A DNA stretch of 16,400 nt from Bacteroidota bacterium (lineage in GTDB: Bacteria; Bacteroidota; Ignavibacteria; Ignavibacteriales; Ignavibacteriaceae), in contig JAEXTR010000111.1 of the NCBI GenBank assembly GCA_023406915.1, positions 1 through 16,400 of the forward strand, written 5' to 3'. The stretch's first letter is position 1. The number at the start of each line of letters is the position of its first letter. Under the pieces are notes generated by a model, which worked only from the letters and a program-made list of their open reading frames with translations, was not told the origin of the DNA and ran no database searches. Both the position numbers and the translations under genes were made by a program. Below are positions 7,945 through 14,709 of the stretch, in pieces.

Positions 7945-9675
7945 CTACAGATACTCCTGACGAAATACTTCAAATGCCAACCACCAGTCAAGCTTGTCAG
8001 CATAGTCAGTGCCTGTTTCGTAAAACCGGTCAGCCATGTCTCGAATTGCATCGGTGTTGTAGTATGGATACTGCTTAAAGTCTGCTGACTCAAGTGTGTC
8101 CAGTATATACGGTTTTAATAAGGTGAGCAACGCAGGAGCGTCCCTTTTCCCCCCGGATTTTTTCAGAAAGTGTGAGAGCTTTTTAAGAATGCGCAGTTGC
8201 AATGTACTGGCTGAAAATGAGATGCTGAGATCGTTTTTAGCCAGACGGAATTCTGCCAGTTCAGGCTTACTCATCCGGATAGTTTCTCTGAAAAGTTTCC
8301 CATTCTTTCTTTTTGATACCGGAATGCTGCATAGATTGTTCAGTAATTTGAGTGATGCAAAGGGCATCACATTCTGGATAATTGAGTCAAGTACTGATTG
8401 TTCGTTTGCATAATAATTGAGCAGGCGGGTTTTGATTGCGAAGATATCCAGCCAGTCTTCAAAGGTGACATCTGATAGAGAAGGCAAGTAATCAAAGAGG
8501 TTATTGAGTTCTGATGCAATACCACACTCCATCTCTTTGACGGCATCCCCAATAAAAATATCAGCCCGGTGTAATCTCAGGGCAGGGAGAATATCTTTCA
8601 GACTTCGTTTTTGGATGGCAGATTCACCGGTCAGAAAAAGTTTTACAAAAAACTCTCTGCGCCAGATTTCTCCGAATCCCCCATCAATTATGAAGTAGTT
8701 TGTACTGTCAAGCAGATAATAGTTCTGAAACTGAAGAAATGCCGATGCTGGGTTATTTACCTGGGTTAGATTCGTATATGCCCTGATATGGGAGAGGGCT
8801 TGGTCTATAGATGTCAGTGCGGAAAAATGATGGTCGTTGTGAAAGTGAAATGTATCCGCCAGTTTTCTGGCAATTCTATAATCAGATGCATCTGATTCAC
8901 CGAAAGTATGTGTGTGTATCTGTTGCCTGGGATCCTTGAGCATAAGTGCTAACAGTACCCTTGAGTCCATTCCTCCTGATAGACTGAGAGACTTCTTTTT
9001 ATCGGATGAAGTGACTGAGACCAGTGAGTCAAGTGTTTGATAATACTCATTGTTGCTCCATGATGTTTTAGTAAGGGAGGGTATCCATTGGAATCCGGTT
9101 TCGGTTATATGGGAGGACTCCTCAATCGTAATCGTAATGCTGTTGCCGCCTACAAGTCTTTTCACGTTGCTGAAGATACTTTTATCAGAAATTTTATTAA
9201 AAAGTAGCCAGTGTGAGCCAAATTCAGATAGATTCAGTCCAGGTTTTACTGTACGTACTAAAAAATCATGACTATCAGAGAAAAGAATCCCCCCGGGTAT
9301 TCGGAAATAGTATAGACTTTTTAGACCGGTTGCATCCGTATACACCGTCATCTTATTGTCATCCCACGAAAGGAGGAGAAAATGACCATCCTGCTGGAGT
9401 AAACGGGGAAGAGGGTTCTCTGTGTCGAGGAGTTGTTCCCAGTCTTTTGCAGTCATGAATATTGAATCGTTTGGTGAAGTGAACAATCCTGTGCCAACAA
9501 CAGCCCAATTTTTGCTGGTAGATGGAGCAGAATGAAGCGTTGTAGGAAGGGATGCGTCTGCCAGAAGTGTCAGCAATCCTTTCTGATATACAAATTGAAA
9601 CTTGCTTGAAACTGATGCGAACTTTTGCGTGATGGTTGCTGATGGTTTACCAATATACCCGATAAGTGATGACAT
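7945..9675 (-). CDS. Asparagine-synthetase-family ATP-dependent amide synthetase lacking the glutaminase Cys
   Basis: The 576-residue product has a two-domain AsnB layout. The N-terminal half (about 1-185) resembles a class II glutamine amidotransferase fold (DGHFLLLSWD, TDATGLKSLYYF, GGILFSDSHDFL). It begins MSSLIGYIG where active enzymes begin MCGI, so the catalytic N-terminal Cys is missing and glutamine hydrolysis is not expected. The C-terminal half has the ATP-pyrophosphatase loop SGGMDS (233-238), DGGFGEIWRR (331-340) in the place of the usual G-D/E-G-x-D-E motif, and KNGKLFRE (457-464) with a Lys placed like the essential Lys of beta-lactam synthetase. By analogy with beta-lactam and carbapenam synthetases it may adenylate a carboxylate and join it to an amine other than ammonia; ammonia-dependent asparagine synthesis is the alternative. 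Neighbours do not identify the substrate, and no Shine-Dalgarno sequence is obvious. Confidence 0.85.
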   Translation of the reverse strand: MSSLIGYIGKPSATITQKFASVSSKFQFVYQKGLLTLLADASLPTTLHSAPSTSKNWAVVGTGLFTSPNDSIFMTAKDWEQLLDTENPLPRLLQQDGHFLLLSWDDNKMTVYTDATGLKSLYYFRIPGGILFSDSHDFLVRTVKPGLNLSEFGSHWLLFNKISDKSIFSNVKRLVGGNSITITIEESSHITETGFQWIPSLTKTSWSNNEYYQTLDSLVSVTSSDKKKSLSLSGGMDSRVLLALMLKDPRQQIHTHTFGESDASDYRIARKLADTFHFHNDHHFSALTSIDQALSHIRAYTNLTQVNNPASAFLQFQNYYLLDSTNYFIIDGGFGEIWRREFFVKLFLTGESAIQKRSLKDILPALRLHRADIFIGDAVKEMECGIASELNNLFDYLPSLSDVTFEDWLDIFAIKTRLLNYYANEQSVLDSIIQNVMPFASLKLLNNLCSIPVSKRKNGKLFRETIRMSKPELAEFRLAKNDLSISFSASTLQLRILKKLSHFLKKSGGKRDAPALLTLLKPYILDTLESADFKQYPYYNTDAIRDMADRFYETGTDYADKLDWWLAFEVFRQEYL

Positions 9676-9776
9676 GGAGTTCCGATTTCTTCAAGAGTAA
9701 GAGTTTTAATTCAACACCATAAATGTAGTGGTTTTCCTGAATACTTCAATTGGCTGACTGTTTTTGTATCCATCTT

Positions 9777-9806
9777 CAAAGGTAACCAGTGGATTGCAGA
9801 CCAAAA
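9777..9806 (-). promoter_or_regulatory. Bacteroidota-type promoter candidate for the AsnB-like gene
   Basis: On the minus strand TTTTG, a 17-base spacer and TACCTTTG match both parts of the Bacteroidota -33/-7 promoter (TTTG and TAnnTTTG, 17-23 apart). Transcription would start near 9770 and give a leader of about 95 bases before the ATG at 9675. It lies in the gap between divergent genes, provided the plus-strand neighbour starts at 9878. Confidence 0.5.
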
Positions 9807-9831
9807 GGGAACCAACGGATCATGAAATCTG

Positions 9832-9837
9832 TATAAT
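9832..9837 (+). promoter_or_regulatory. TATAAT -10-like box before the LEA-2 lipoprotein gene
   Basis: A perfect TATAAT would put a transcription start near 9844, about 34 bases before the chosen ATG at 9878. No TTGACA-like -35 is visible at the right distance, so it is only a candidate. If real, it excludes the upstream in-frame starts at 9764, 9836 and 9839. Confidence 0.3.
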
Positions 9838-9877
9838 GATGGTGTTTATTACTAATCGCTTGAAAGTGGCTCTTCGC

Positions 9878-10750
9878 ATGAACAGAACCGGAAAATATCT
9901 CATCCTGGCATTGCTATTTCTGCCTTTCCTCTATCAGGGATGCGCAACGAAAGACATGATGCCCACAATTCAGGAGGTAAGGGAAGTTACTATCACTGGC
10001 ATAAGCAAAGATACTCTCTCTTTTAATGTGCGACTCCTGGTAAAAAACGGAAACGATTTTGAAGTGAATGTGCACACTATCAGGGCGGAAATGATATATA
10101 AAGACACTGCTTTTGGTACTTCCAGTTTCGATGCGCCCGTGAGTATACCCTCGAACACAAGTTCAGAAATTGAATTCCCTGTATCAATCTGTTCCCGCCA
10201 AATTCAGCGCTTATTTTCAGGAGGCGAAGATACACTAAAAATACTCGTGAAAGGGACTGCAATAGCTGCTACGATTTTCAGCGAAACGCCGGTGGAACTT
10301 GAAATGGAGTACGCGCTGCCACTTGCCGCGGAGATTTTGAAAGGAATCGAAGAGGATGCAGTTGCCGATAAGCTTTTTAAAATTGAGAATGCTTACCTGA
10401 AAAGCATGGGGCTTTCACACTCTGTGCTTTCTTTAGAGTTCTCAATAGTAAATCATTATGGGCTTGACTTCACTCTGAAAAATTACCCAAATACGATTAG
10501 TATCAACGGAAATAACTCTGGCACCGGAGTCCTCGAAGCACCTATTGAAGTAAAAGAAGACAATACTGTAGTCAGGGGTGTGATGGAAGTGACGCTGAAT
10601 AATCTCTCATCAATCACCTCAGTTTTTGGGTCTATTTTCTCCGGTAAACTGACCTATACTACTGAGGGCATCCTTGAATTATTCCTTTTCGGACACACTT
10701 TTTCTGTACCATTCCGCCATACGGGTACGCTACTCAAACTGAAAGACTGA
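9878..10750 (+). CDS. Lipoprotein with two tandem LEA-2 (WHy-like) domains
   Basis: The frame is open from 9764, but only the Met at 9878 puts a normal short signal peptide directly at the start (MNRTGKYLILALLFLPFLYQGC, with C22 as the likely lipidated residue). That gives 290 residues. The lipobox Y-Q-G-C is slightly unusual because Tyr replaces Leu at -3. Residues about 32-145 match the LEA type 2/water-stress-hypersensitivity fold: VTITGISKDTLSFNVRLLVKN, then a y-x-G turn, then SIPSNTSSEIEFPVSI. The second half, about 165-285, appears to repeat the fold (SLEFSIVNHYGLDFTLKNY, EAPIEVKEDNTVVRGVMEVTL). In bacteria such proteins are envelope-anchored and of uncertain role; desiccation or surface binding functions are inference only. 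The GHL10-type gene follows 60 bases later on the same strand, probably in one transcript. No strong Shine-Dalgarno sequence supports the start. Confidence 0.75.
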   Translation: MNRTGKYLILALLFLPFLYQGCATKDMMPTIQEVREVTITGISKDTLSFNVRLLVKNGNDFEVNVHTIRAEMIYKDTAFGTSSFDAPVSIPSNTSSEIEFPVSICSRQIQRLFSGGEDTLKILVKGTAIAATIFSETPVELEMEYALPLAAEILKGIEEDAVADKLFKIENAYLKSMGLSHSVLSLEFSIVNHYGLDFTLKNYPNTISINGNNSGTGVLEAPIEVKEDNTVVRGVMEVTLNNLSSITSVFGSIFSGKLTYTTEGILELFLFGHTFSVPFRHTGTLLKLKD

Positions 10751-10800
10751 AATTGGAGTGGGAATGCATATATTGAGTAATAGTGTTTCCCATAATATGC

Positions 10801-10805
10801 GGAGA
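10801..10805 (+). promoter_or_regulatory. Ribosome binding site selecting ATG 10811
   Basis: GGAGA lies with its GGAG core six bases before ATG 10811. The alternative in-frame TTG at 10808 would be only three bases away, too close for normal initiation, so the ATG is taken as the start. Confidence 0.8.
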
Positions 10806-10810
10806 AATTG

Positions 10811-12727
10811 ATGCAAACTCACACAGGCAGGCTCTCTGCGCTTGCAACCGTTTTACTCTTTCTCATAACTTGCCAGTCCATTTCAGCCCAGCAGCTCGAG
10901 GAGATGCGTGGGGTGAAAATTACTGATGTTGACAGTCAGGTGCTTTTTACCGACGAGAACATCTCGAACGCCATGGATTATCTTGCTTCCATCGGGATCA
11001 ATGCGGTACTACCGGTGGTATGGAATGGTGGTTATACCCAGTACTTGAGCGGAACCATGCAGCACTATTTTGGGAAGCCTATCGATCCGCAATTTCAGGG
11101 GCGCGATCCGCTGAAAACTTTACTGATAGAAGCTCACCGGAATGGAATTGAAGTATACCCATGGTACGAGTATGGAATGGCAAGCTGGTATTCTGGTGGA
11201 ACACCCCCATTCGGCGGACACATACTGCAAACATATCCTCACTGGGCTTGCAGAACCGCAAATGGTCAGATCGCCACGAAGAACGGTTTTGACTGGCTGA
11301 GCGGAATCAATCCGGAAGTACAGAATTTCCTTATTTCACTCTCTACCGAAGTTGTTGATCCATACGATGTTGACGGTATCGAATACTCTGACCGCTGCCC
11401 GGCAATGCCGGTGGATGGGGGATACGATTCTGCCACTGTTGAGATATATAAGTCAGAACATGGTGGAAATACACCCCCTGCCAATTTTTATGATGCCGCA
11501 TGGAAACGCTGGCGTGCAGATAAATTGAATGCTTTTTATTCCCGTGTTCGTGATTCGGTAAAGCTGAGAAATCAAAATCTTTTTGTTGCTTCCAGCCCAA
11601 GCGTGTATCCCTGGAGTTATGATGAATACCTTCAGGATGGTAAAACATGGATCAACTCAGGAATAGTAGATCACTATATTCCACAGTTATACCGATACTC
11701 ACTTTCTGAATATACGTACGAATTAAATCAGCAGCTTTCTTATGTGGATGCTGATAAAAAGGATAGGTTTTTTGCAGGAATCCTTATGAATATTGGCAGC
11801 TATGTGGTAAGTCCGATGCTGCTCAAACAGTTTTTACAGGCAAACCGTAATAAGGGGCTGAAAGGGGAGGCCTACTTTTTCTATGAAGGGTTACGTAAAA
11901 ATAATAACCAGTTGGGTGATACCCTGCGATCTCTCTTTTATAACCAGCCGGCATTGGTGCCAATGCGAAATGGCAATTTGTGGCGTCCAAAAGCGTCTGT
12001 GGTCAATGAAGATTCAACCTCTGCTGTAGTCAGAACAGGAAAATGGACAACGGTGCCACTATCAGGTTTTAAGCCAAATGTGATTTGGGCAAATGACTCA
12101 GCGTATGCTTCGGTCAGCTATCAGATTACTGTCCCGGCGGATGCATGGTATCATATCTATGCGTTCATCGTCCCTTCCAATAGCTTCAGCAAAAAGGCAA
12201 GATACACGTTACGATCAGGGAGTGATTCTACCACTGTGTTGCTTGATCAAAGCAGCAACTCAAATAAACGGTGGGTAAAGCTAAGTGATTTGTTCCTGAC
12301 GAAAGGGAGTCATACGGCAGTGACGATTGATAATATCGGAATTGAAGCTGGGAAGTTTATTATGGCTGATGCTGTAATGGCATCCATCAACCGGAAATTA
12401 TCTCCAGATGTATTCATTACTTCAGTGAGAGAAGATAATATACCAGGTTCACAACCTGTTCCTGTTGATTTCCTGCTGTATCAGAATTATCCAAATCCGT
12501 TCAACCCTGAGACCAGGATTACTTTTAATCTTCCTTATGCTTCTGAGGTAAAAATCGAGATTTTTGACACCCTGGGCAGACTTGTGGAACAGCCTGTACA
12601 TCAGTATCATCAGGCTGGAAGCCATAGTTTTACATTCAACGCGGCTGCACTTCCATCAGGTGTATATGTGTGCAGGTTGCTGGCGGGTACCTTCCAGTCA
12701 AGTATCAAAATGACTCTTATCAAGTAA
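10811..12727 (+). CDS. GHL10-type glycosyl-hydrolase-like protein with T9SS sorting domain
   Basis: The 638-residue product has a signal peptide (about 1-27, ending SISAQ). Residues about 30-375 match the glycosyl-hydrolase-like GHL10 (DUF187) TIM-barrel family: EMRGVKITDV at the first strand, AMDYLASIGINAVLPVVW, the conserved YPWYEYGMA (116-124), DVDGIEYSDRC (186-196) and a late barrel segment GLKGEAYFFYEGL (349-361). Asp188 and Glu191 are plausible acidic active-site residues by position, not proven. Residues about 400-525 look like a golvesin/xanthan-lyase-type carbohydrate-binding sandwich (VSYQITVPADAWYHIYAFI, FIMADAVMA). The last 80 or so are a type A T9SS sorting domain (QNYPNPFNPE to IKMTLIK). 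Secretion to the cell surface and action on a glycan are likely; the glycan is unknown. It probably shares a transcript with the LEA-2 lipoprotein gene upstream. Confidence 0.9.
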   Translation: MQTHTGRLSALATVLLFLITCQSISAQQLEEMRGVKITDVDSQVLFTDENISNAMDYLASIGINAVLPVVWNGGYTQYLSGTMQHYFGKPIDPQFQGRDPLKTLLIEAHRNGIEVYPWYEYGMASWYSGGTPPFGGHILQTYPHWACRTANGQIATKNGFDWLSGINPEVQNFLISLSTEVVDPYDVDGIEYSDRCPAMPVDGGYDSATVEIYKSEHGGNTPPANFYDAAWKRWRADKLNAFYSRVRDSVKLRNQNLFVASSPSVYPWSYDEYLQDGKTWINSGIVDHYIPQLYRYSLSEYTYELNQQLSYVDADKKDRFFAGILMNIGSYVVSPMLLKQFLQANRNKGLKGEAYFFYEGLRKNNNQLGDTLRSLFYNQPALVPMRNGNLWRPKASVVNEDSTSAVVRTGKWTTVPLSGFKPNVIWANDSAYASVSYQITVPADAWYHIYAFIVPSNSFSKKARYTLRSGSDSTTVLLDQSSNSNKRWVKLSDLFLTKGSHTAVTIDNIGIEAGKFIMADAVMASINRKLSPDVFITSVREDNIPGSQPVPVDFLLYQNYPNPFNPETRITFNLPYASEVKIEIFDTLGRLVEQPVHQYHQAGSHSFTFNAAALPSGVYVCRLLAGTFQSSIKMTLIK

Positions 12728-12745
12728 CTATCCTGAACTGATCAG

Positions 12746-12784
12746 ACTTCTGTTGTGTTTATTCTTCATAAACACAACAGAAGT
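12746..12784. terminator. Perfect 16-bp hairpin between the GHL10 gene and cysE
   Basis: ACTTCTGTTGTGTTTA (12746-12761) and its exact complement (12769-12784) enclose a 7-nt loop. The hairpin starts 18 bases after the GHL10 stop and ends six bases before the cysE ATG at 12791. It has no proper U-tract (the sequence continues TATTGC), so as an intrinsic terminator it is incomplete. It also takes up the space where a ribosome binding site would be (AGAAG in its 3' arm), so it could act as a leader structure for cysE instead of, or as well as, a terminator. Confidence 0.75.
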
Positions 12785-12790
12785 TATTGC

Positions 12791-13648
12791 ATGTCTTACC
12801 TTCATACCGAACAAGTAAACCGCTTTGCGGATGACTTAATAAAAAATATCCGGTCGCATTCAAAGATGCTGCCCATTAAGACTGAAGCACACCGCTTTAT
12901 CGATGATGTGATTAAATTCCTTTTCCCTCATTTCTCAGAAAAATACTATTATACCAAGGAGGAAATCGAGGCAAAGCTGATCATTATTCAGCGTAATCTT
13001 AAAAATATCCTGCTTACACTGAAACGTGATACACCAATGGATATCGATGAGGTTAGCAAGAATTTTATTCTTTCCCTGCCAGAGGTGTATGATTCACTAT
13101 GGAGTGATGCAGAAGCAATTTATGCTGGTGACCCTGCTGCTGAGAGCATTGAGGAAGTAATCCTCGCTTATCCCGGGTTTCTGGCGATAGCTGTGTACCG
13201 AATTGCCCATACCTTTTATTTATTGAAAGTCCCGGTATTTCCGCGGCTGCTTACTGAGTATGCTCATCAGGTAACGGGAGTTGATATTCATCCTGGTGCC
13301 ACTATAGGGAACTCATTTATGATTGATCATGGCACTGGAGTAGTGATCGGGGAGACAACCGTTATTGGTGAGCATGTTAAAATCTATCAGGGTGTCACTC
13401 TTGGTGCATTAAGTGTGTCTAAGAAAAAAGCTGGTGCCAGAAGGCATCCGACGATTGAGGATAATGTGGTGATCTATGCACATGCGACCATTCTGGGGGG
13501 AGAAACAGTCATAGGAAAAAATAGTACGATCGGAGGAAACGTATGGCTTACTTCATCGGTACCCCCTGATTCTGTAGTGTATCACAAAAGTCAGGTGGTA
13601 ATGAAGAGCGGCAACGATGATTTCTGTGAGCCAGAGTACCATATCTGA
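12791..13648 (+). CDS. cysE: Serine O-acetyltransferase
   Basis: This enzyme transfers acetyl from acetyl-CoA to L-serine, giving O-acetylserine, the first step of cysteine synthesis in the cytoplasm. The 285-residue product has an alpha-helical N-terminal part (about 1-155, with the DPAA segment 114-117). A left-handed beta-helix of hexapeptide repeats follows (about 163-265), showing TGVDIHPGATIG (162-173) with D165 and H167, and DHGTGVVIGET (179-189) with D179 and H180. Both blocks are typical of CysE active sites. The helix continues with YQGVTLGA and the flexible loop KKKAGARRHP. The N-terminal part is longer than in short bacterial enzymes, as in the EpsC-like long SAT group. The frame is open from GTG 12755, but that start lies inside the hairpin, so ATG 12791 is preferred. 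The cysteine synthase gene follows 106 bases downstream. Confidence 0.93.
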   Translation: MSYLHTEQVNRFADDLIKNIRSHSKMLPIKTEAHRFIDDVIKFLFPHFSEKYYYTKEEIEAKLIIIQRNLKNILLTLKRDTPMDIDEVSKNFILSLPEVYDSLWSDAEAIYAGDPAAESIEEVILAYPGFLAIAVYRIAHTFYLLKVPVFPRLLTEYAHQVTGVDIHPGATIGNSFMIDHGTGVVIGETTVIGEHVKIYQGVTLGALSVSKKKAGARRHPTIEDNVVIYAHATILGGETVIGKNSTIGGNVWLTSSVPPDSVVYHKSQVVMKSGNDDFCEPEYHI

Positions 13649-13744
13649 TGTACATACGGGTAGGTTTTCTGTACCCATGATTATTTGACCATAAAAGTGG
13701 GAATTGAACACTCTGTTTTGAGAGTTTTACTGTGAAGATTTATT

Positions 13745-13748
13745 GGAG
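13745..13748 (+). promoter_or_regulatory. Ribosome binding site selecting ATG 13755
   Basis: GGAG lies six bases before ATG 13755. The in-frame TTG at 13743 overlaps this site and cannot use it, so the cysteine synthase starts at the ATG with MKASTILETIGNTP. Confidence 0.85.
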
Positions 13749-13754
13749 ACTACT

Positions 13755-14678
13755 ATGAAAGCAAGCACAATCTTAGAAACTATTGGTAATACACCGCATG
13801 TCAGACTGAACCGCCTGTTTGGAACTGATCATGAAGTATGGATGAAACTGGAACGAGCAAATCCTGGAGGCAGCATAAAGGACCGCATTGCACTGGCGAT
13901 GATTGAAGATGCAGAACAGAAAGGTTTGCTACGCGAAGGAAGTGTGATTATTGAGCCTACCTCAGGAAACACAGGCATAGGTCTTGCTATGGTTTCAGCC
14001 GTTAAAGGGTACAAACTGATACTGGTGATGCCGGAATCGATGAGTATTGAAAGAAGAAAACTCATGTCTGCTTATGGAGCAGAGTTTGTACTCACTCCCC
14101 GGGAAAAAGGTATGAGAGGGGCAATTGACAAAGCGAATGAGTTGGCTGCTGAAAGCAAGGACTCATTTATCCCCAGTCAGTTTGAAAACTCAGCAAATGT
14201 CGAAGTCCATAAAAGAACTACTGCAAAAGAGATACTCTCCGATTTTTTTGATGGACTTGACTATCTGATAACCGGGGTTGGTACTGGTGGTCATATCACG
14301 GGAGCAGGCTTGATTCTGAAGGAACAATTCCCGAATTTGAAGGTGCTTGCTGTTGAACCTGAGCTTTCACCAGTTTTAAGTGGCGGTGCTCCTTCTCCAC
14401 ATCCTATTCAGGGAATAGGTGCGGGATTTATCCCTAATATATTGCAAAACAGTATCTTAGATGGTATTGTTCAAGTATCTAAGGAAGAAGCTTTTTCATT
14501 TGCGCAGCGCGCTGCGAAGGAAGAAGGGATATTTATTGGAATTTCATCAGGAGCATCATTAGCAGCTGTTTCGAAAATGCTCCCGAAGATCAAAATGGGA
14601 GCACGGATACTCACTTTTTGCTATGATACCGGTGAACGTTATCTTTCGATCGATGGGCTGTTCGGGAGCACAGCTTGA
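13755..14678 (+). CDS. cysK: Cysteine synthase (O-acetylserine sulfhydrylase)
   Basis: This PLP enzyme makes cysteine from O-acetylserine and sulfide, the step after CysE, whose gene lies directly upstream. The 307-residue length is usual for CysK. Motifs in order are IGNTPHVRLNR (10-20), NPGGSIKDR with PLP lysine K42, the substrate loop TSGNT (69-73), the PLP-phosphate loop GVGTGGH (174-180), and GISSGAS (262-268), whose Ser contacts the PLP ring nitrogen. No regulatory CBS domain is attached, so it is not a cystathionine beta-synthase, although CysK/CysM substrate preference cannot be settled here. CysE normally docks its C-terminus in the CysK active site, ending in Ile. The CysE here also ends in Ile (EYHI), so the pair could form a cysteine synthase complex; this is inference. 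Confidence 0.94.
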   Translation: MKASTILETIGNTPHVRLNRLFGTDHEVWMKLERANPGGSIKDRIALAMIEDAEQKGLLREGSVIIEPTSGNTGIGLAMVSAVKGYKLILVMPESMSIERRKLMSAYGAEFVLTPREKGMRGAIDKANELAAESKDSFIPSQFENSANVEVHKRTTAKEILSDFFDGLDYLITGVGTGGHITGAGLILKEQFPNLKVLAVEPELSPVLSGGAPSPHPIQGIGAGFIPNILQNSILDGIVQVSKEEAFSFAQRAAKEEGIFIGISSGASLAAVSKMLPKIKMGARILTFCYDTGERYLSIDGLFGSTA

Positions 14679-14684
14679 TTTAGA

Positions 14685-14709
14685 GTCTGCTCCGGATCAG
14701 GGAGCAGAC
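14685..14709. terminator. GC-rich hairpin between cysK and the histidine kinase gene
   Basis: GTCTGCTCC (14685-14693) and GGAGCAGAC (14701-14709) form a perfect 9-bp stem with a 7-nt loop between two convergent genes. The kinase stop codon (14697-14699) lies in the loop and its last codons form one arm. Neither strand has a T-tract after the stem, so it is a weak or factor-assisted terminator, or only a 3' RNA-protecting structure. Confidence 0.6.

Noticed and set aside
8096..8413. A 105-codon plus-strand open frame inside the AsnB-like gene
   Set aside because: It is antisense to the conserved synthetase C-terminal region, and its translation shows no motif.
9764..9877. Longer N-terminus for the LEA-2 lipoprotein, starting at 9764, 9836 or 9839
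   Set aside because: It would put up to 38 polar residues before the signal peptide, and the first part overlaps the promoter candidate of the divergent gene. The Met at 9878 gives a normal lipoprotein leader.
13649..13754. Possible terminator or promoter between cysE and cysK
   Set aside because: Only 5-bp stems are found (GGGTA/TACCC at 13658-13676; ACTCT/AGAGT near 13709-13724), and no promoter box with correct spacing. The gap is compatible with one transcript.
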